Origin: Sodalis ligni
GTDB lineage: Bacteria; Pseudomonadota; Gammaproteobacteria; Enterobacterales; Enterobacteriaceae
Assembly (NCBI RefSeq): GCF_016865525.2
Contig: NZ_CP075169.1
Span: 3,348,337-3,412,336 of the forward strand
Direction of reading: 5' to 3'
Length of the DNA: 64,000 nt
Position numbers and translations under genes: made by a program. Shown piece by piece: positions 7,716-16,927 of this stretch (within the stretch, counting starts at the first letter, position 1; every line of letters begins with the position of its first letter). Below the pieces are notes generated by a model that made no database searches, was not told where the DNA came from, and saw only the letters and a list, made by a program, of their open reading frames with translations.

Positions 7716-9536
7716 ATGGCAACTCTTTATAATGTAATCAATTGGCTACTGGTGTTCGGCTACTGGTTACTAGTAGCGGGTGTCACCCTGCGGGTATTAA
7801 TGAAACGCCGGGCGGTTCCGTCCGCAATGGCCTGGCTGCTGGTGATTTACATTCTTCCCCTGGTGGGAATAATCGCCTATTTACTGTTCGGCGAACTGAA
7901 TCTCGGCAAACGCCGCGCCGAACGCGCCAAGGCCATGTGGCCCTCCACGGCTAAATGGATGCAAGACCTCAAACAATGCAAACGGATTTTTGCCACCGAA
8001 AACAGCGAAGTGGCGCGGTCGCTGTTTCAGCTGTGCGAACTTCGCCAGGGCATGGGCGGTCTTAAAGGCAATCAATTGCAACTGCTGACCGGCACCGACG
8101 ATACGTTGAAAGCCTTGATCAAGGATATCGGGCTGGCGCAAAACAATATCGAGATGATGTTTTACATCTGGCAAGCCGGCGGCCTGGTGGATCAGGTGGC
8201 GGAGGCCTTGATGGCGGCCGCGCGGCGAGGGGTCAGCTGCCGGGTGATGCTGGACTCCGCCGGCAGCGTGAAATTTTTCCGCAGCCCTTATCCGGCCATG
8301 ATGCGCCAGGCGGGGGTGGAGGTGGTGGAAACCCTGCACGTCAGCATACTGCGGGTGTTCCTGCGCCGTATGGATTTGCGCCAGCACCGCAAAATGATAC
8401 TTATCGACAATTATATTTCCTATACCGGCAGCATGAACATGGTGGATCCCCGTTTTTTCAAGCAGGACGCGGGGGTTGGACAGTGGATAGACCTGATGGC
8501 CCGGATGGAGGGACCGGTCACCACCGCCATGGGCATCATTTTTTCCTGTGACTGGGAAATAGAAACCGGAAAACGCATCCTGCCACCGCCGCCGGATGTG
8601 AATATAATGCCGTTTGAGCAGGCCACCGGGCATACCATTCAGGTTATCGCTTCCGGTCCCGGTTTTCCCGACGGGGTTATTCACCAGGCGCTGCTGACCT
8701 CCATCTATGCCTCGCGCCAGCAGCTCATCATGACCACGCCCTATCTGGTGCCCAGCGACGATCTGCTCCACGCCATATGCACCGCCGCGCAGCGGGGCGT
8801 CGATGTGCATATCGTAGTGCCCCGTTATAACGACTCGATGCTGGTGGGCTGGGCCAGCCGTGCCTTCTTTGCCGAGCTGCTTGAGGCGGGAGTGAATATT
8901 CATCAATTCGAAGGCGGACTGTTGCATACTAAAAGCGTGCTGGTAGATGGGCAGTTAAGCCTGGTGGGCACGGTGAACCTGGACATGCGCAGCTTATGGC
9001 TGAATTTTGAAATCACTCTGGTGATTGATGATGACGACTTCGGCAGCGACCTGGCGCGAGTGCAGGAGGATTATATCGCCCGCTCCCGGTTGATAGATCC
9101 GGCGAAATGGGCTCAGCGGCCCTACTGGCAGCGGATTATCGAGCGTCTGTTCTACTTTTTCAGTCCGCTGCTGTATTGTGACCGGCGGCGGCGAAACACT
9201 AAGGGACACAGCATGGATTTGGATAATCGCCTGACGGATGACGAGGTCAATGAACAGGCATACGATATTTTTCTCGAGCTGGCGACGGACAATCTAGACC
9301 CGGCGGACGTACTGTTGTTCAACCTGCAGTTTGAACAGCGCGGGGCGGCGGAATTATTCGACCCTTCCGAACAGTGGCACGAGCAGGTGGATTTCGACCT
9401 GAATCCGGACTTTTTCGCCGAGGTGGTCATCGGACTGGCGGAGCAGGACGGCATGCCGGTTAACGATATCTTCGCCCGCATGCTGCTGTGCCGCGATCGT
9501 TCGGAAAAGATTTGCCATATTATATGGAAGGAGTAG
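7716..9536 (+). CDS. clsA: Cardiolipin synthase A fused in frame to YciU
   Basis: ClsA makes cardiolipin from two phosphatidylglycerols at the inner membrane. Residues 1-55 hold two membrane helices ([35 protein letters not shown]). Two phospholipase-D motifs follow: [19 protein letters not shown] (~residue 224) and [19 protein letters not shown] (~residue 404). ClsA proper ends at FSPLL (~486), where a stop is expected. Instead the frame reads through 13 residues ([13 protein letters not shown]) into a complete ~107-residue YciU ([24 protein letters not shown]...). The ATG at 7716 matches the E. coli start. A lost A (TAATTG to TATTG) after the last Leu codon would explain the missing stop. 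The YciU start at 9213 keeps its own ribosome site. Confidence 0.9.
   Translation: MATLYNVINWLLVFGYWLLVAGVTLRVLMKRRAVPSAMAWLLVIYILPLVGIIAYLLFGELNLGKRRAERAKAMWPSTAKWMQDLKQCKRIFATENSEVARSLFQLCELRQGMGGLKGNQLQLLTGTDDTLKALIKDIGLAQNNIEMMFYIWQAGGLVDQVAEALMAAARRGVSCRVMLDSAGSVKFFRSPYPAMMRQAGVEVVETLHVSILRVFLRRMDLRQHRKMILIDNYISYTGSMNMVDPRFFKQDAGVGQWIDLMARMEGPVTTAMGIIFSCDWEIETGKRILPPPPDVNIMPFEQATGHTIQVIASGPGFPDGVIHQALLTSIYASRQQLIMTTPYLVPSDDLLHAICTAAQRGVDVHIVVPRYNDSMLVGWASRAFFAELLEAGVNIHQFEGGLLHTKSVLVDGQLSLVGTVNLDMRSLWLNFEITLVIDDDDFGSDLARVQEDYIARSRLIDPAKWAQRPYWQRIIERLFYFFSPLLYCDRRRRNTKGHSMDLDNRLTDDEVNEQAYDIFLELATDNLDPADVLLFNLQFEQRGAAELFDPSEQWHEQVDFDLNPDFFAEVVIGLAEQDGMPVNDIFARMLLCRDRSEKICHIIWKE
9213..9536 (+). 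CDS. yciU: UPF0263 family protein YciU (in frame with clsA)
   Basis: YciU is a small acidic protein of unknown function (proposed double-stranded-DNA mimic). From the ATG at 9213, preceded by aaggga at 9201-9206, the 107 residues match it end to end: [52 protein letters not shown], and a C-terminal CHIIWKE. It can be made separately from its own start or as the C-terminal part of the ClsA fusion. A hairpin (agcgggc/gcccgct, 9535-9553) overlaps the stop codon. Confidence 0.85.
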   Translation: MDLDNRLTDDEVNEQAYDIFLELATDNLDPADVLLFNLQFEQRGAAELFDPSEQWHEQVDFDLNPDFFAEVVIGLAEQDGMPVNDIFARMLLCRDRSEKICHIIWKE

Positions 9537-9565
9537 CGGGCCGATAGCCCGCTGAACAGCCCCTC

Positions 9566-10033
9566 GGTTCAAAGTTCGGTGTTGGCGGGCCTAGCGCTCG
9601 GTCAGGCAGGAAAATCATGCCCGATTCGACCCCATCAGCACGCTCTCCCTTTAACACGGCTCACTTTGGCAAGCTAGGTTCAAGGTTCGGTGTTGGCGGG
9701 CCTAGCGTGCTGTGGGGCGCTCGGTCAGGCAGGAAAACCATGCCCGATTCGACCCCATCAGCACGCTCTCCCTTTAACACGGCTCACTTTGGCAAGCTAG
9801 GTTCAAGGTTCGGTGTTGGCGGGCCTAGCGTGCTGTGGGGCGCTCGGTCGGGCAGGAAAACCATGCCCGATTCGACCCCATCAGCACGCTCTCCCTTTAA
9901 CACGGCTCACTTTGGCAAGCTAGGTTCAAGGTTCGGCGTTGGCGGGCCTAGCGTGCTGTGGGGCGCTCGGTCGGGCAGGAAAACCATGCCCGATTCGACC
10001 CCATCAGCGCGCTCTCCCTTTAACACGCTCTCC
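9566..10033. repeat. 123-bp tandem repeat array
   Basis: Four head-to-tail copies lie between clsA-yciU and the 3' end of oppF. Unit starts are at 9566, 9677, 9800 and 9923. The second and third are exactly 123 bp. The first is 111 bp, lacking the 12-nt gtgctgtggggc. The fourth stops after ~110 bp and grades into ctctccctt-rich sequence. Copies differ at only a few positions (for example gtcaggcagg versus gtcgggcagg). Each unit contains gggca...tgccc arms that can fold. Because 123 is a multiple of three, an open frame runs through the array, but it has no ribosome site and its period alone explains it; I read it as non-coding. Confidence 0.92.
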
Positions 10034-10088
10034 CTTCAGCGCTCTCAAATTTTTACACGCCCGCTGTGCGTTTCGGTGATAACGCACC

Positions 10089-11105
10089 CTACTCCGCCAA
10101 CTGGCTGATATCCACCTTGATGCAGGAGCAGGCGTGGCGAAAACTCCCCTGCAGTATCGGCCGGGTGACGGCGCACTCCTCGCTGGCGATGGGACAGCGG
10201 GTGCGGAACACACAGCCCGAAGGCGGGTTGATGGGGGACGGCAAATCTCCTTCCAGCAGCTGAATCTTTTTGTTGCGTTCCTTATCGGGATCCGGAATCG
10301 GCACCGCCGACATCAGCGCTTTGGTGTAGGGATGCTGCGGATTATTGTAAACCTGGTCATAGGTGCCCAACTCCACCGCATGTCCTAGGTACATCACCAG
10401 CACCCGATCGGAAATATGCTTCACCACCGCCAGATCGTGAGCGATAAAAATCAGCGACAGCCCCATTTCCCGCTGCAGCTGCTGCAATAAATTCACTACC
10501 TGCGCCTGGATGGATACATCCAGCGCCGAGACCGGCTCATCGCAAATCACCAGCTTCGGTTCGAGTATCAATGCCCGCGCGATGCCGATACGCTGGCATT
10601 GTCCGCCGGAAAATTCATGGGGGTAACGGTTGATGAGATTGGGCAGCAAACCCACTTTCATCATCATGCTCCAGACCTTCTCCTTCACTTCCAGCCGCGG
10701 CATCTTGGGATGATAGGTATGCAAAGGCTCGGCGATTATCTCGCCGATGGTCATTCGCGGATTGAGCGAAGCCAGGGGATCTTGAAAAATCATCTGTATA
10801 TTGCTGCGGGTATCGCGCCATTCGGCGTTGGTCAGGTCCTGCAATTCTTTACCGAGCCAGGCGATGCGGCCGCTGGTGGATTTAACCAGCCCGATCAGCG
10901 CCCGGGCAAAAGTGGATTTACCGCAGCCGGATTCCCCCACCACCCCGAGGGTTTCCCCTTCGTACAGGCGCAGGGAAACCCCATCCACCGCCTTTAGGTG
11001 TTTAACCGGCTGCCAAAACCACTGCTTATCCCCCTTCACATCGAAATACACTTTCAGGTTATCGACGTCGAGGATCACTTTTCTGTTTTCGTCCAGGGCA
11101 TTCAT
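10089..11105 (-). CDS. oppF: Oligopeptide ABC transporter ATP-binding protein OppF
   Basis: One of the two ATPases that power OppBC-mediated import of oligopeptides, including cell-wall murein peptides. The 338 residues show Walker A GESGCGKST (~59-67), Q-loop FQDPLASLNP, signature FSGGQCQRIGIARAL (~165), Walker B LVICDEPVSALD and the IAHDL switch. The C-terminal OppD/F extension has the cysteine group GCVFRTRCP...CAVTRP...HACSC. It overlaps the oppD stop by 4 nt and is last in oppABCDF. The 3' end runs into the 123-bp repeat array. Confidence 0.97.
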   Translation of the reverse strand: MNALDENRKVILDVDNLKVYFDVKGDKQWFWQPVKHLKAVDGVSLRLYEGETLGVVGESGCGKSTFARALIGLVKSTSGRIAWLGKELQDLTNAEWRDTRSNIQMIFQDPLASLNPRMTIGEIIAEPLHTYHPKMPRLEVKEKVWSMMMKVGLLPNLINRYPHEFSGGQCQRIGIARALILEPKLVICDEPVSALDVSIQAQVVNLLQQLQREMGLSLIFIAHDLAVVKHISDRVLVMYLGHAVELGTYDQVYNNPQHPYTKALMSAVPIPDPDKERNKKIQLLEGDLPSPINPPSGCVFRTRCPIASEECAVTRPILQGSFRHACSCIKVDISQLAE

Positions 11106-12127
11106 GCCAGTTCCTCCGCAGGCTTGTAACAGGCACGGATACGGTCATCGCCAAAAGGTTCGAGGGCGGGCATGGTTGAGCAGATATCCATGGCAAAAGG
11201 GCAACGCGGCTGAAAGGGGCACCCTTTAGGCAACCGCAGCAGATTGGGAGGATTACCGGGTATGGTTACCATCATTGAGGAACCATCGGCATCCAGGCGC
11301 GGCACCGCCGCCAGCAGTCCGATGGAATAGGGATGGCTCGGCCGGTAAAAAATATCCGCGGACCGGCCATACTCCATAGTGCGGCCGGCATACATCACCA
11401 GCACCCGATCGCAAATACCGGCCACCACGCCCAAATCGTGGGTAATCATGATAATGGCGGTGTTGAATTCACGCTTGAGATCGTTAAGCAGCGTCATTAT
11501 CTGCGCCTGCACAGTCACATCCAGAGCAGTGGTGGGCTCATCGGCAATCAGCAGCTTGGGACGGCACATGAGGGCCATGGCGATCATTACCCGCTGGCGC
11601 ATCCCGCCGGAAAATTCATGGGGGTACATGCGCATCCGTTTGCGGGCCTCGGGCATTTTCACGGCGTCCAGCATGCGCACCGATTCTTCGAACGCTTCAT
11701 GTTTACCCATCTTTTTATGCAGCATCAGGACTTCCATCAGCTGCTCGCCCACCCGCATATAAGGGTTCAGCGACGTCATGGGGTCCTGGAAAATCATGGA
11801 AATTTCTTCGGCGCGCAGCTTATTGAGCTGTTTCTCCGGCAGGTTGAGAATTTCACGCCCGTTGAAAGCGGCAGAGCCGCCGATACGGCCGTTTGCGGCC
11901 AGCAACCCCATCAGGGCAAAGGCGGTTTGGGATTTGCCCGAGCCGGACTCCCCCACAATGCCTAAGGTTTCCCCGGCGCGCAGGGTAAAATTCAGGTCGT
12001 TGACCGCGGTAACATCTCCGTCGGAGGTGGCGAAGGTCACCCTTAAGTCCCGCACATCCAGCAATACCGGCTCTTTTGCTCCCGCCGCGGGCCCACGGGC
12101 CGGCGTGGAATTATCAATCATGCTCAT
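11102..12127 (-). CDS. oppD: Oligopeptide ABC transporter ATP-binding protein OppD
   Basis: Partner ATPase of OppF (341 residues). Walker A GESGSGKSQ, FQDPMTSLNPYMRVGEQ, signature FSGGMRQRVMIAMAL, Walker B LLIADEPTTALD and ITHDLG are all present, as is the C-terminal peptide-transporter extension GNPPNLLRLPKGCPFQPRCP. The ATG at 12127 is chosen over an adjacent GTG because aaggag lies 8 nt upstream and E. coli OppD starts MSVIET. It lies 11 nt after oppC. Confidence 0.97.
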   Translation of the reverse strand: MSMIDNSTPARGPAAGAKEPVLLDVRDLRVTFATSDGDVTAVNDLNFTLRAGETLGIVGESGSGKSQTAFALMGLLAANGRIGGSAAFNGREILNLPEKQLNKLRAEEISMIFQDPMTSLNPYMRVGEQLMEVLMLHKKMGKHEAFEESVRMLDAVKMPEARKRMRMYPHEFSGGMRQRVMIAMALMCRPKLLIADEPTTALDVTVQAQIMTLLNDLKREFNTAIIMITHDLGVVAGICDRVLVMYAGRTMEYGRSADIFYRPSHPYSIGLLAAVPRLDADGSSMMVTIPGNPPNLLRLPKGCPFQPRCPFAMDICSTMPALEPFGDDRIRACYKPAEELA

Positions 12128-12138
12128 CACGGCGCTCC

Positions 12139-13047
12139 TTAACGATCTTTCGGGTCGAGGGCATCACGCAGACCGTCGCCGATAAAATTAAAACAAAACA
12201 GGGTAATCACCAGGAACAGCGCGGGAAACAGCAGCAGCCACGGCGAAACTTCCATTGAATTGGCGCCGTCGCTAAGCAACGCCCCCCAGCTGCTTAAGGG
12301 TTCCTGCGTGCCCAGCCCGAGGAAACTGAGAAACGACTCGAACAGAATCATGCTGGGCACCAGCAACGAGGCGTAAACCACCACGACCCCGAGCACATTG
12401 GGGACGATGTGACGCAAAATGATATTGCGGGAAGAGACGCCGCTGACCACCGCCGCCTCGATGAATTCCTTGCGCTTGAGGCTCAGGGTCTGTCCGCGCA
12501 CGATACGCGCCATGTCCAGCCAGGACACCATGCCGATGGCGATAAAGATCAGGAAGATATTCTGGCCGAAAAACGTCACCAGCAGGATCACGAAAAACAT
12601 AAACGGGAAGGAATTGAGTATTTCCAGCAGACGCATCATCACCGAATCGATTTTACCGCCAAGATACCCTGACATGGCGCCGTAAAGCGTCCCCAGCACC
12701 ACCGCCACCAACGCGGCCGCAATACCCACCATCAGTGAAATCCGTCCGCCGATGGCGACCCGCACCAATAAATCCCGTCCCGATGAATCAGTACCGAAAT
12801 AGTGGGCGGACTCCATGCTCGGCGCGCTCGACATCATGCCCCAGTCGGTATCGTCATAGGCAAACTGCGACAAAGACGGCGCCAGGGCGACAAATAAAAT
12901 AATGAACAGCAAAACGATGAGACTGGTTAATGCCGCTTTATTATGTATAAAGCGCCGGCGGGCGTCCTGCCAAAGGCTGCGCCCCTCGACTTCCAGTGCT
13001 TCGCTGAATTTCTCCAGAGCCTCGCTGTTTTTATTATTTACCATCAT
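12139..13047 (-). CDS. oppC: Oligopeptide ABC transporter permease OppC
   Basis: An inner-membrane permease subunit (302 residues) that forms the translocation pore with OppB. An N-terminal cytosolic tail and first helix (residues ~40-61, LTSLIVLLFIILFVALAP) lead to the conserved FGTDSSGRDLLVR loop and the five-helix core. The EAA loop, which docks on the ATPases, reads EAAVVSGVSSRNIILRHIVPN. The C-terminus GDGLRDALDPKDR is family-typical. It overlaps or abuts its operon neighbours by a few bases only. Confidence 0.97.
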   Translation of the reverse strand: MMVNNKNSEALEKFSEALEVEGRSLWQDARRRFIHNKAALTSLIVLLFIILFVALAPSLSQFAYDDTDWGMMSSAPSMESAHYFGTDSSGRDLLVRVAIGGRISLMVGIAAALVAVVLGTLYGAMSGYLGGKIDSVMMRLLEILNSFPFMFFVILLVTFFGQNIFLIFIAIGMVSWLDMARIVRGQTLSLKRKEFIEAAVVSGVSSRNIILRHIVPNVLGVVVVYASLLVPSMILFESFLSFLGLGTQEPLSSWGALLSDGANSMEVSPWLLLFPALFLVITLFCFNFIGDGLRDALDPKDR

Positions 13048-13062
13048 AAGCGTGCTCCAGCA

Positions 13063-13983
13063 TCAATAGCGTATTTTAGGATCGATGACCGCGTACAATA
13101 CATCGACAATGGCGTTAAAAAGAATGGTCAGGGTCCCCACCAGAATGGTGAGACTCAGCACCAGTGAATAGTCGCGATTCAGCGCGCCGTTGACGAACAG
13201 TTGGCCGATGCCCGGCAGGCCATAAATGGTTTCAATGACCATAGAGCCGGTGATGATACCGACAAACGCCGGTCCCATATAAGAAATCACCGGCAGCAGG
13301 GCCGGCTTCAAGGCATGGCTGAGGATAATCCGCCGCATGGGCAGGCCTTTGGCCCGGGCGGTGCGGATAAAGTTGGAATGCAATACTTCGATCATCGAAC
13401 CGCGGGTAATACGCGCTATGCTGGCAATATAGGCCAGGGACAACGCAATCATCGGTAACAGTATAAATTTGGGTCCGCCGCCGTTCCAGCCGCCCGCCGG
13501 CAGCCATTTCAGCGTAATGGCGAAAATCAGCACCAATAGCGGAGCCACCACAAAACTGGGAATAACCACCCCGGTCATGGCGAAACCCATGGCCAGATAG
13601 TCCCATTTGGTATTTTGCCGCAGCGCCGCCATCACCCCGGCAAACACGCCCAGCACCATGGCCATGATGAAGGCCGCCAGCCCCAGCTTGGCCGAAACCG
13701 GAAACGAATTTGCCACCAGGTCGTTGACGGAATAATCCTTATATTTGAACGAAGGGCCGAAATCGCCATGGGCCAGTTGCAGTAAATAGTCGCCATACTG
13801 CTTCATTATGGGATCGTTAAGATGGTATCTGGCTTCTATATTGGCCATGACTTCCGGCGGCAGGCTGCGTTCGCCGGTAAACGGACTGCCGGGCGCCAAC
13901 CGCATCATAAAAAACGAAATGGTGATCAAAATAAACAGCGTCGGGATCGCTTCCAGAAACCGGCGAATAATAAACTTTAACAT
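13063..13983 (-). CDS. oppB: Oligopeptide ABC transporter permease OppB
   Basis: The second permease subunit, 306 residues, the same as E. coli. Starts MLKFIIRRFLEAIPTLFILIT (membrane helix 1), then the periplasmic MRLAPGSPFTGER loop. The EAA loop is RTARAKGLPMRRIILSHALKPA. The C-terminus is DVLYAVIDPKIRY. It is separated from oppA by 100 bp containing a strong hairpin, which probably lowers expression of the membrane and ATPase genes relative to the abundant OppA. Confidence 0.97.
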   Translation of the reverse strand: MLKFIIRRFLEAIPTLFILITISFFMMRLAPGSPFTGERSLPPEVMANIEARYHLNDPIMKQYGDYLLQLAHGDFGPSFKYKDYSVNDLVANSFPVSAKLGLAAFIMAMVLGVFAGVMAALRQNTKWDYLAMGFAMTGVVIPSFVVAPLLVLIFAITLKWLPAGGWNGGGPKFILLPMIALSLAYIASIARITRGSMIEVLHSNFIRTARAKGLPMRRIILSHALKPALLPVISYMGPAFVGIITGSMVIETIYGLPGIGQLFVNGALNRDYSLVLSLTILVGTLTILFNAIVDVLYAVIDPKIRY

Positions 13984-14031
13984 TACTAATACCTATGACA
14001 TACATTTAATGCCGTTCGGACTGAACAGGAA

Positions 14032-14066
14032 AAACAGGGCAAGGCTTATACGGCCCTGCCCTGTTT
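14032..14066 (-). terminator. oppA-oppB intercistronic hairpin
   Basis: A perfect 10-bp stem (aaacagggca 14032-14041; tgccctgttt 14057-14066) lies between oppA and oppB. On the transcribed minus strand it is followed by a run of five T. This looks like an attenuating terminator or 3'-end stabiliser that keeps oppA mRNA more abundant than oppBCDF mRNA. Confidence 0.7.
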
Positions 14067-14083
14067 ACGTCCCAAAATTTTCC

Positions 14084-15721
14084 TTAATGCTTGATAATAT
14101 ACAGATCTTTCACGTACACATTATCCAGCGGATCTTTACCGGTATAACCGCCGACATAAGGTTTCACCAAACGGGCGTTCACATAATAATATACCGGGAC
14201 AATAGCAGAATCTTTGTCCAGTTGCTGTTCGGCCTGCTGATAAATTTCGCTGCGCTCGTTTTCCGACTTCGCCGTTATCGCGCTGGCAATCAGCTTATCG
14301 AAAGCCGGATTTGAATAATGCGCGGTATTACTGGAACCGTTGGTCAACATAATGTTCAGGAAGCTGGTGGGCTCGTTATAGTCAGCGCACCATCCGGCAC
14401 GGGAGACATCAAACGTTCCCTGATGACGAGTCTCCAGGAAGGTTTTCCATTCCTGGTTTTCCAATTTGACATCAACGCCAATGTTTTTCTTCCAGATGGA
14501 GGCAACGGCAATGGCCAGCTTCTTGTGCAAATCGGAAGTATTGTATAACAGATCGAATGTCAGCGGCTTGTCTTTGGTGTAACCGGCTTCCGCTAACAGT
14601 TTACGTGCTTCTGCGTTGCGTTTTTCCTGCGACCAGCCAAACCACTCCGGCTTCGTCAATTTGGCGCCGTCGGTATAAGGCGGGGTAAAACCAAATGCCG
14701 GCAGGTCGCCTTGGGCCTTGACCTTATTAACAATGATATCGCGATCCAGGCCCAATTTCAGCGCGGTACGAACACGCACATCAGTGAACGGCGCTTTTTG
14801 GTTATTGATTTCATAATAATAAGTGCAGAGATAGGGATCCACATGCACTTCTTTAGGAATATCGTGTTTCAGTTTCTGGAACAGTTCGATAGGCAGATTG
14901 TTATACGACATGTCGGATTCGCCGGAGCGATAACGGTTGACGTCGGTCACTTCCGAGGAAATCGGCAGATAGGTCATCTGATTAATAACCGTTTTGCTGT
15001 TGTCCCAGTATTGCGGATTTCGTTCCAGCACGATATGTTCATTGACGACCCAGTCCTTTAATTTATAGGCGCCGTTGCCCACCCAGTTAGCCGGCTGGGT
15101 CCATTTATCACCGAATTTTTCCACCACTTTTTGCGGTACAGGCGACATGGACGGGTGGGTCAGCAATTTGGGGAAATAAGGCACGGGCTCGCTGAGATCG
15201 ACTTCCAGCGTATTGGCGTCAATAGCTTTCACACCCAAGGTATCGGGTTGCATTTTGCCGGTGATGATATCGTCAATATTAACGATATGGGCATACTGGG
15301 GATAACTTTCATACGGGGACGCCGTTTTCGGGTCCGCCAAACGCCGCCAGCTATAGACAAAATCCTGCGCCGTCACCGGCGAGCCGTCGGACCATTTTGC
15401 GTCTTTGCGCAAATGGAATATCCAGACCTTGGAATCCTTGGTTTCCCAGCTTTCCGCCACACCCGGCTGCGGATGGCCTTGCAGGTCGCTAATGACCAAT
15501 CCTTCCAGCAAATCGCGATTGACATTGGCTTCCGGCACCCCTTCAATCTTATGGGGATCCAGTGATTGCAGTTCGGCGCCGTTTCCACGTACCAATTCCT
15601 GTTTGTCACTCAAGGTGACGCCGGCGGGTACCACCGCCGCGAAAGAAGTACCTACGGACACCACTCCCAGGGCGGCGATAATACCTGCTGCCAATAGAGT
15701 TCTTTTCGTGATGTTGGTCAT
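14084..15721 (-). CDS. oppA: Periplasmic oligopeptide-binding protein OppA
   Basis: The soluble receptor that delivers di- to pentapeptides to OppBCDF (545 residues; E. coli 543). The start is the ATG at 15721, preceded by ctggag. It gives the signal peptide MTNITKRTLLAAGIIAALGVVSVGTSFA; an upstream in-frame ATG would bury the ribosome site in the coding region. SBP_bac_5 features include ELQSLDPHKIEGVPEANVNRDLLEGL, RKDAKWSDGSPVTAQDFVYSW and RAGWCADYNEPTSFLNIM. First gene of the opp operon; reading frame intact. Confidence 0.97.
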   Translation of the reverse strand: MTNITKRTLLAAGIIAALGVVSVGTSFAAVVPAGVTLSDKQELVRGNGAELQSLDPHKIEGVPEANVNRDLLEGLVISDLQGHPQPGVAESWETKDSKVWIFHLRKDAKWSDGSPVTAQDFVYSWRRLADPKTASPYESYPQYAHIVNIDDIITGKMQPDTLGVKAIDANTLEVDLSEPVPYFPKLLTHPSMSPVPQKVVEKFGDKWTQPANWVGNGAYKLKDWVVNEHIVLERNPQYWDNSKTVINQMTYLPISSEVTDVNRYRSGESDMSYNNLPIELFQKLKHDIPKEVHVDPYLCTYYYEINNQKAPFTDVRVRTALKLGLDRDIIVNKVKAQGDLPAFGFTPPYTDGAKLTKPEWFGWSQEKRNAEARKLLAEAGYTKDKPLTFDLLYNTSDLHKKLAIAVASIWKKNIGVDVKLENQEWKTFLETRHQGTFDVSRAGWCADYNEPTSFLNIMLTNGSSNTAHYSNPAFDKLIASAITAKSENERSEIYQQAEQQLDKDSAIVPVYYYVNARLVKPYVGGYTGKDPLDNVYVKDLYIIKH

Positions 15722-16927
15722 TATTAATGCACTCCAGTTTTTTATTATTGCATGACGCATTTTCAGCTGTCTGCAGATTCCCGATGAACGGGTATGGGCA
15801 CTCCTCGGCCAATTACGGCGAACGAAACCGCAAGGTAAAGAAGCGATATTCCTTATTCATTGAATCTATATGGGAAACAAGCCGGCGTAAGGCTGGCAAA
15901 AAAATTGATACGGCGGAACGCAGATTCGGAAAGAAGTTATTTGCTATCATAATCAAATCAAGAAATGTCGACCTTGCTTCAAAAAACATAATCAAATTAT
16001 TGATTGTTACAATAAAACACATCAGGGCAATAAATGACCTGGAAAGAGAATAAATCCCTAATGATTCATGAATTAACACTAATAACATCTGTACCGCATC
16101 GTGACAAGTGGCTTTGTGAGATAGTCTAAAAAAATCGCCACGGGTTTTAGCCTGCATTGCATCCCGCTGAATATTCGAAGTTTTCACTTAATTTATCCGG
16201 CTAATAGACTAATTGAGCATTTAATAATCTATGCCGCTTTTGGGTGCGATTTATCAGCATTGGAGCAACATTTGCTCTATGGCGAGGCGTCCGAAAAATA
16301 CAGCGCGTGCTCCAGCGCTGTTACTCATCATCATTTATCTGTACAGTAGTGGTCTTGGCCGCGCCATGGGAGCATATGGATTGTTGAGCTGCCGCTTCTG
16401 CCTCGGCGCCGTTCCTTCACCTTTAATTTTACCGCTATACTTTTGACATTATTCATATTGTGCCGTTGCTTTATAACCCGTAACCTAAGCAGCAAGTAAA
16501 TTTTTGCTGTTATTTGCAAATAAAATGTTAATGGAATGCAGATTACATTGGCACGGCATTTCATCCCTTAACGAGACTGTAGTGAAATTGTAACCTTTGC
16601 TTCAAATTGTCGTTGCTGAAAGGAGTCAGCATGAATAAAATGTGATTTAAATCACAATTACTGGCCTCAATACTCTTTACTATTTCTCTATACAGTTAAT
16701 CGATAATCCCATGGACATAGGGAGCTTGGAAAAAATCGCCTGGAAATGAAGATCGCTAACTGATTGAACAAACTCGTTAAGTAAATAGCCCTTTGTGCCA
16801 CTGCCTATCTGTCTTTGTGCAGATAAACTAACCTTAATCTCCGCGTCTTTCACAACGACAGGGAATGGCTTTTACTTAAAGAGTTTAACAATTTAACCGA
16901 AATTTTAACATTTATTAGGAGAGCACT
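15722..16927. other. 1.2-kb intergenic region between oppA and adhE
   Basis: This gap lies between the divergent oppA and adhE. In E. coli the marC-family gene ychE lies here; I find no frame that resembles it, so it has been deleted or is beyond recognition. Open frames of 60-125 codons exist on both strands but look random, with no signal peptides, domains or ribosome sites. The region contains a perfect CRP-type palindrome at 16641-16656 and presumably the promoters of both flanking genes. Confidence 0.55.
16641..16656. promoter_or_regulatory. CRP site upstream of adhE
   Basis: TGTGATTTAAATCACA is a perfect palindrome matching the CRP consensus TGTGA-N6-TCACA. It lies about 270 bp upstream of the adhE start and about 920 bp upstream of oppA. 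By position it would act on adhE, now a pseudogene, or on an unseen transcript. Confidence 0.6.

Noticed and set aside
7881..8927. 348-codon antisense frame opposite clsA
   Set aside because: A shadow of clsA; low-complexity His/Gln-rich sequence without homology.
9535..9553. Intrinsic terminator after yciU
   Set aside because: The 7-bp stem is real but overlaps the stop codon and lacks a T-run, so it is mentioned with yciU and not called separately.
9617..10108. Open frame of ~160 codons with a 41-residue repeated peptide
   Set aside because: It exists only because the 123-bp repeat is a multiple of three; no ribosome site, and composition is not protein-like.
15722..15812. GcvB small-RNA target in the oppA leader
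   Set aside because: GcvB represses oppA in relatives, but I could not see a convincing C/A-rich pairing site in this leader.
15813..16187. 124-codon minus-strand frame in the oppA-adhE gap, considered as a ychE remnant
   Set aside because: No membrane-protein pattern of the MarC family and no plausible ribosome site.
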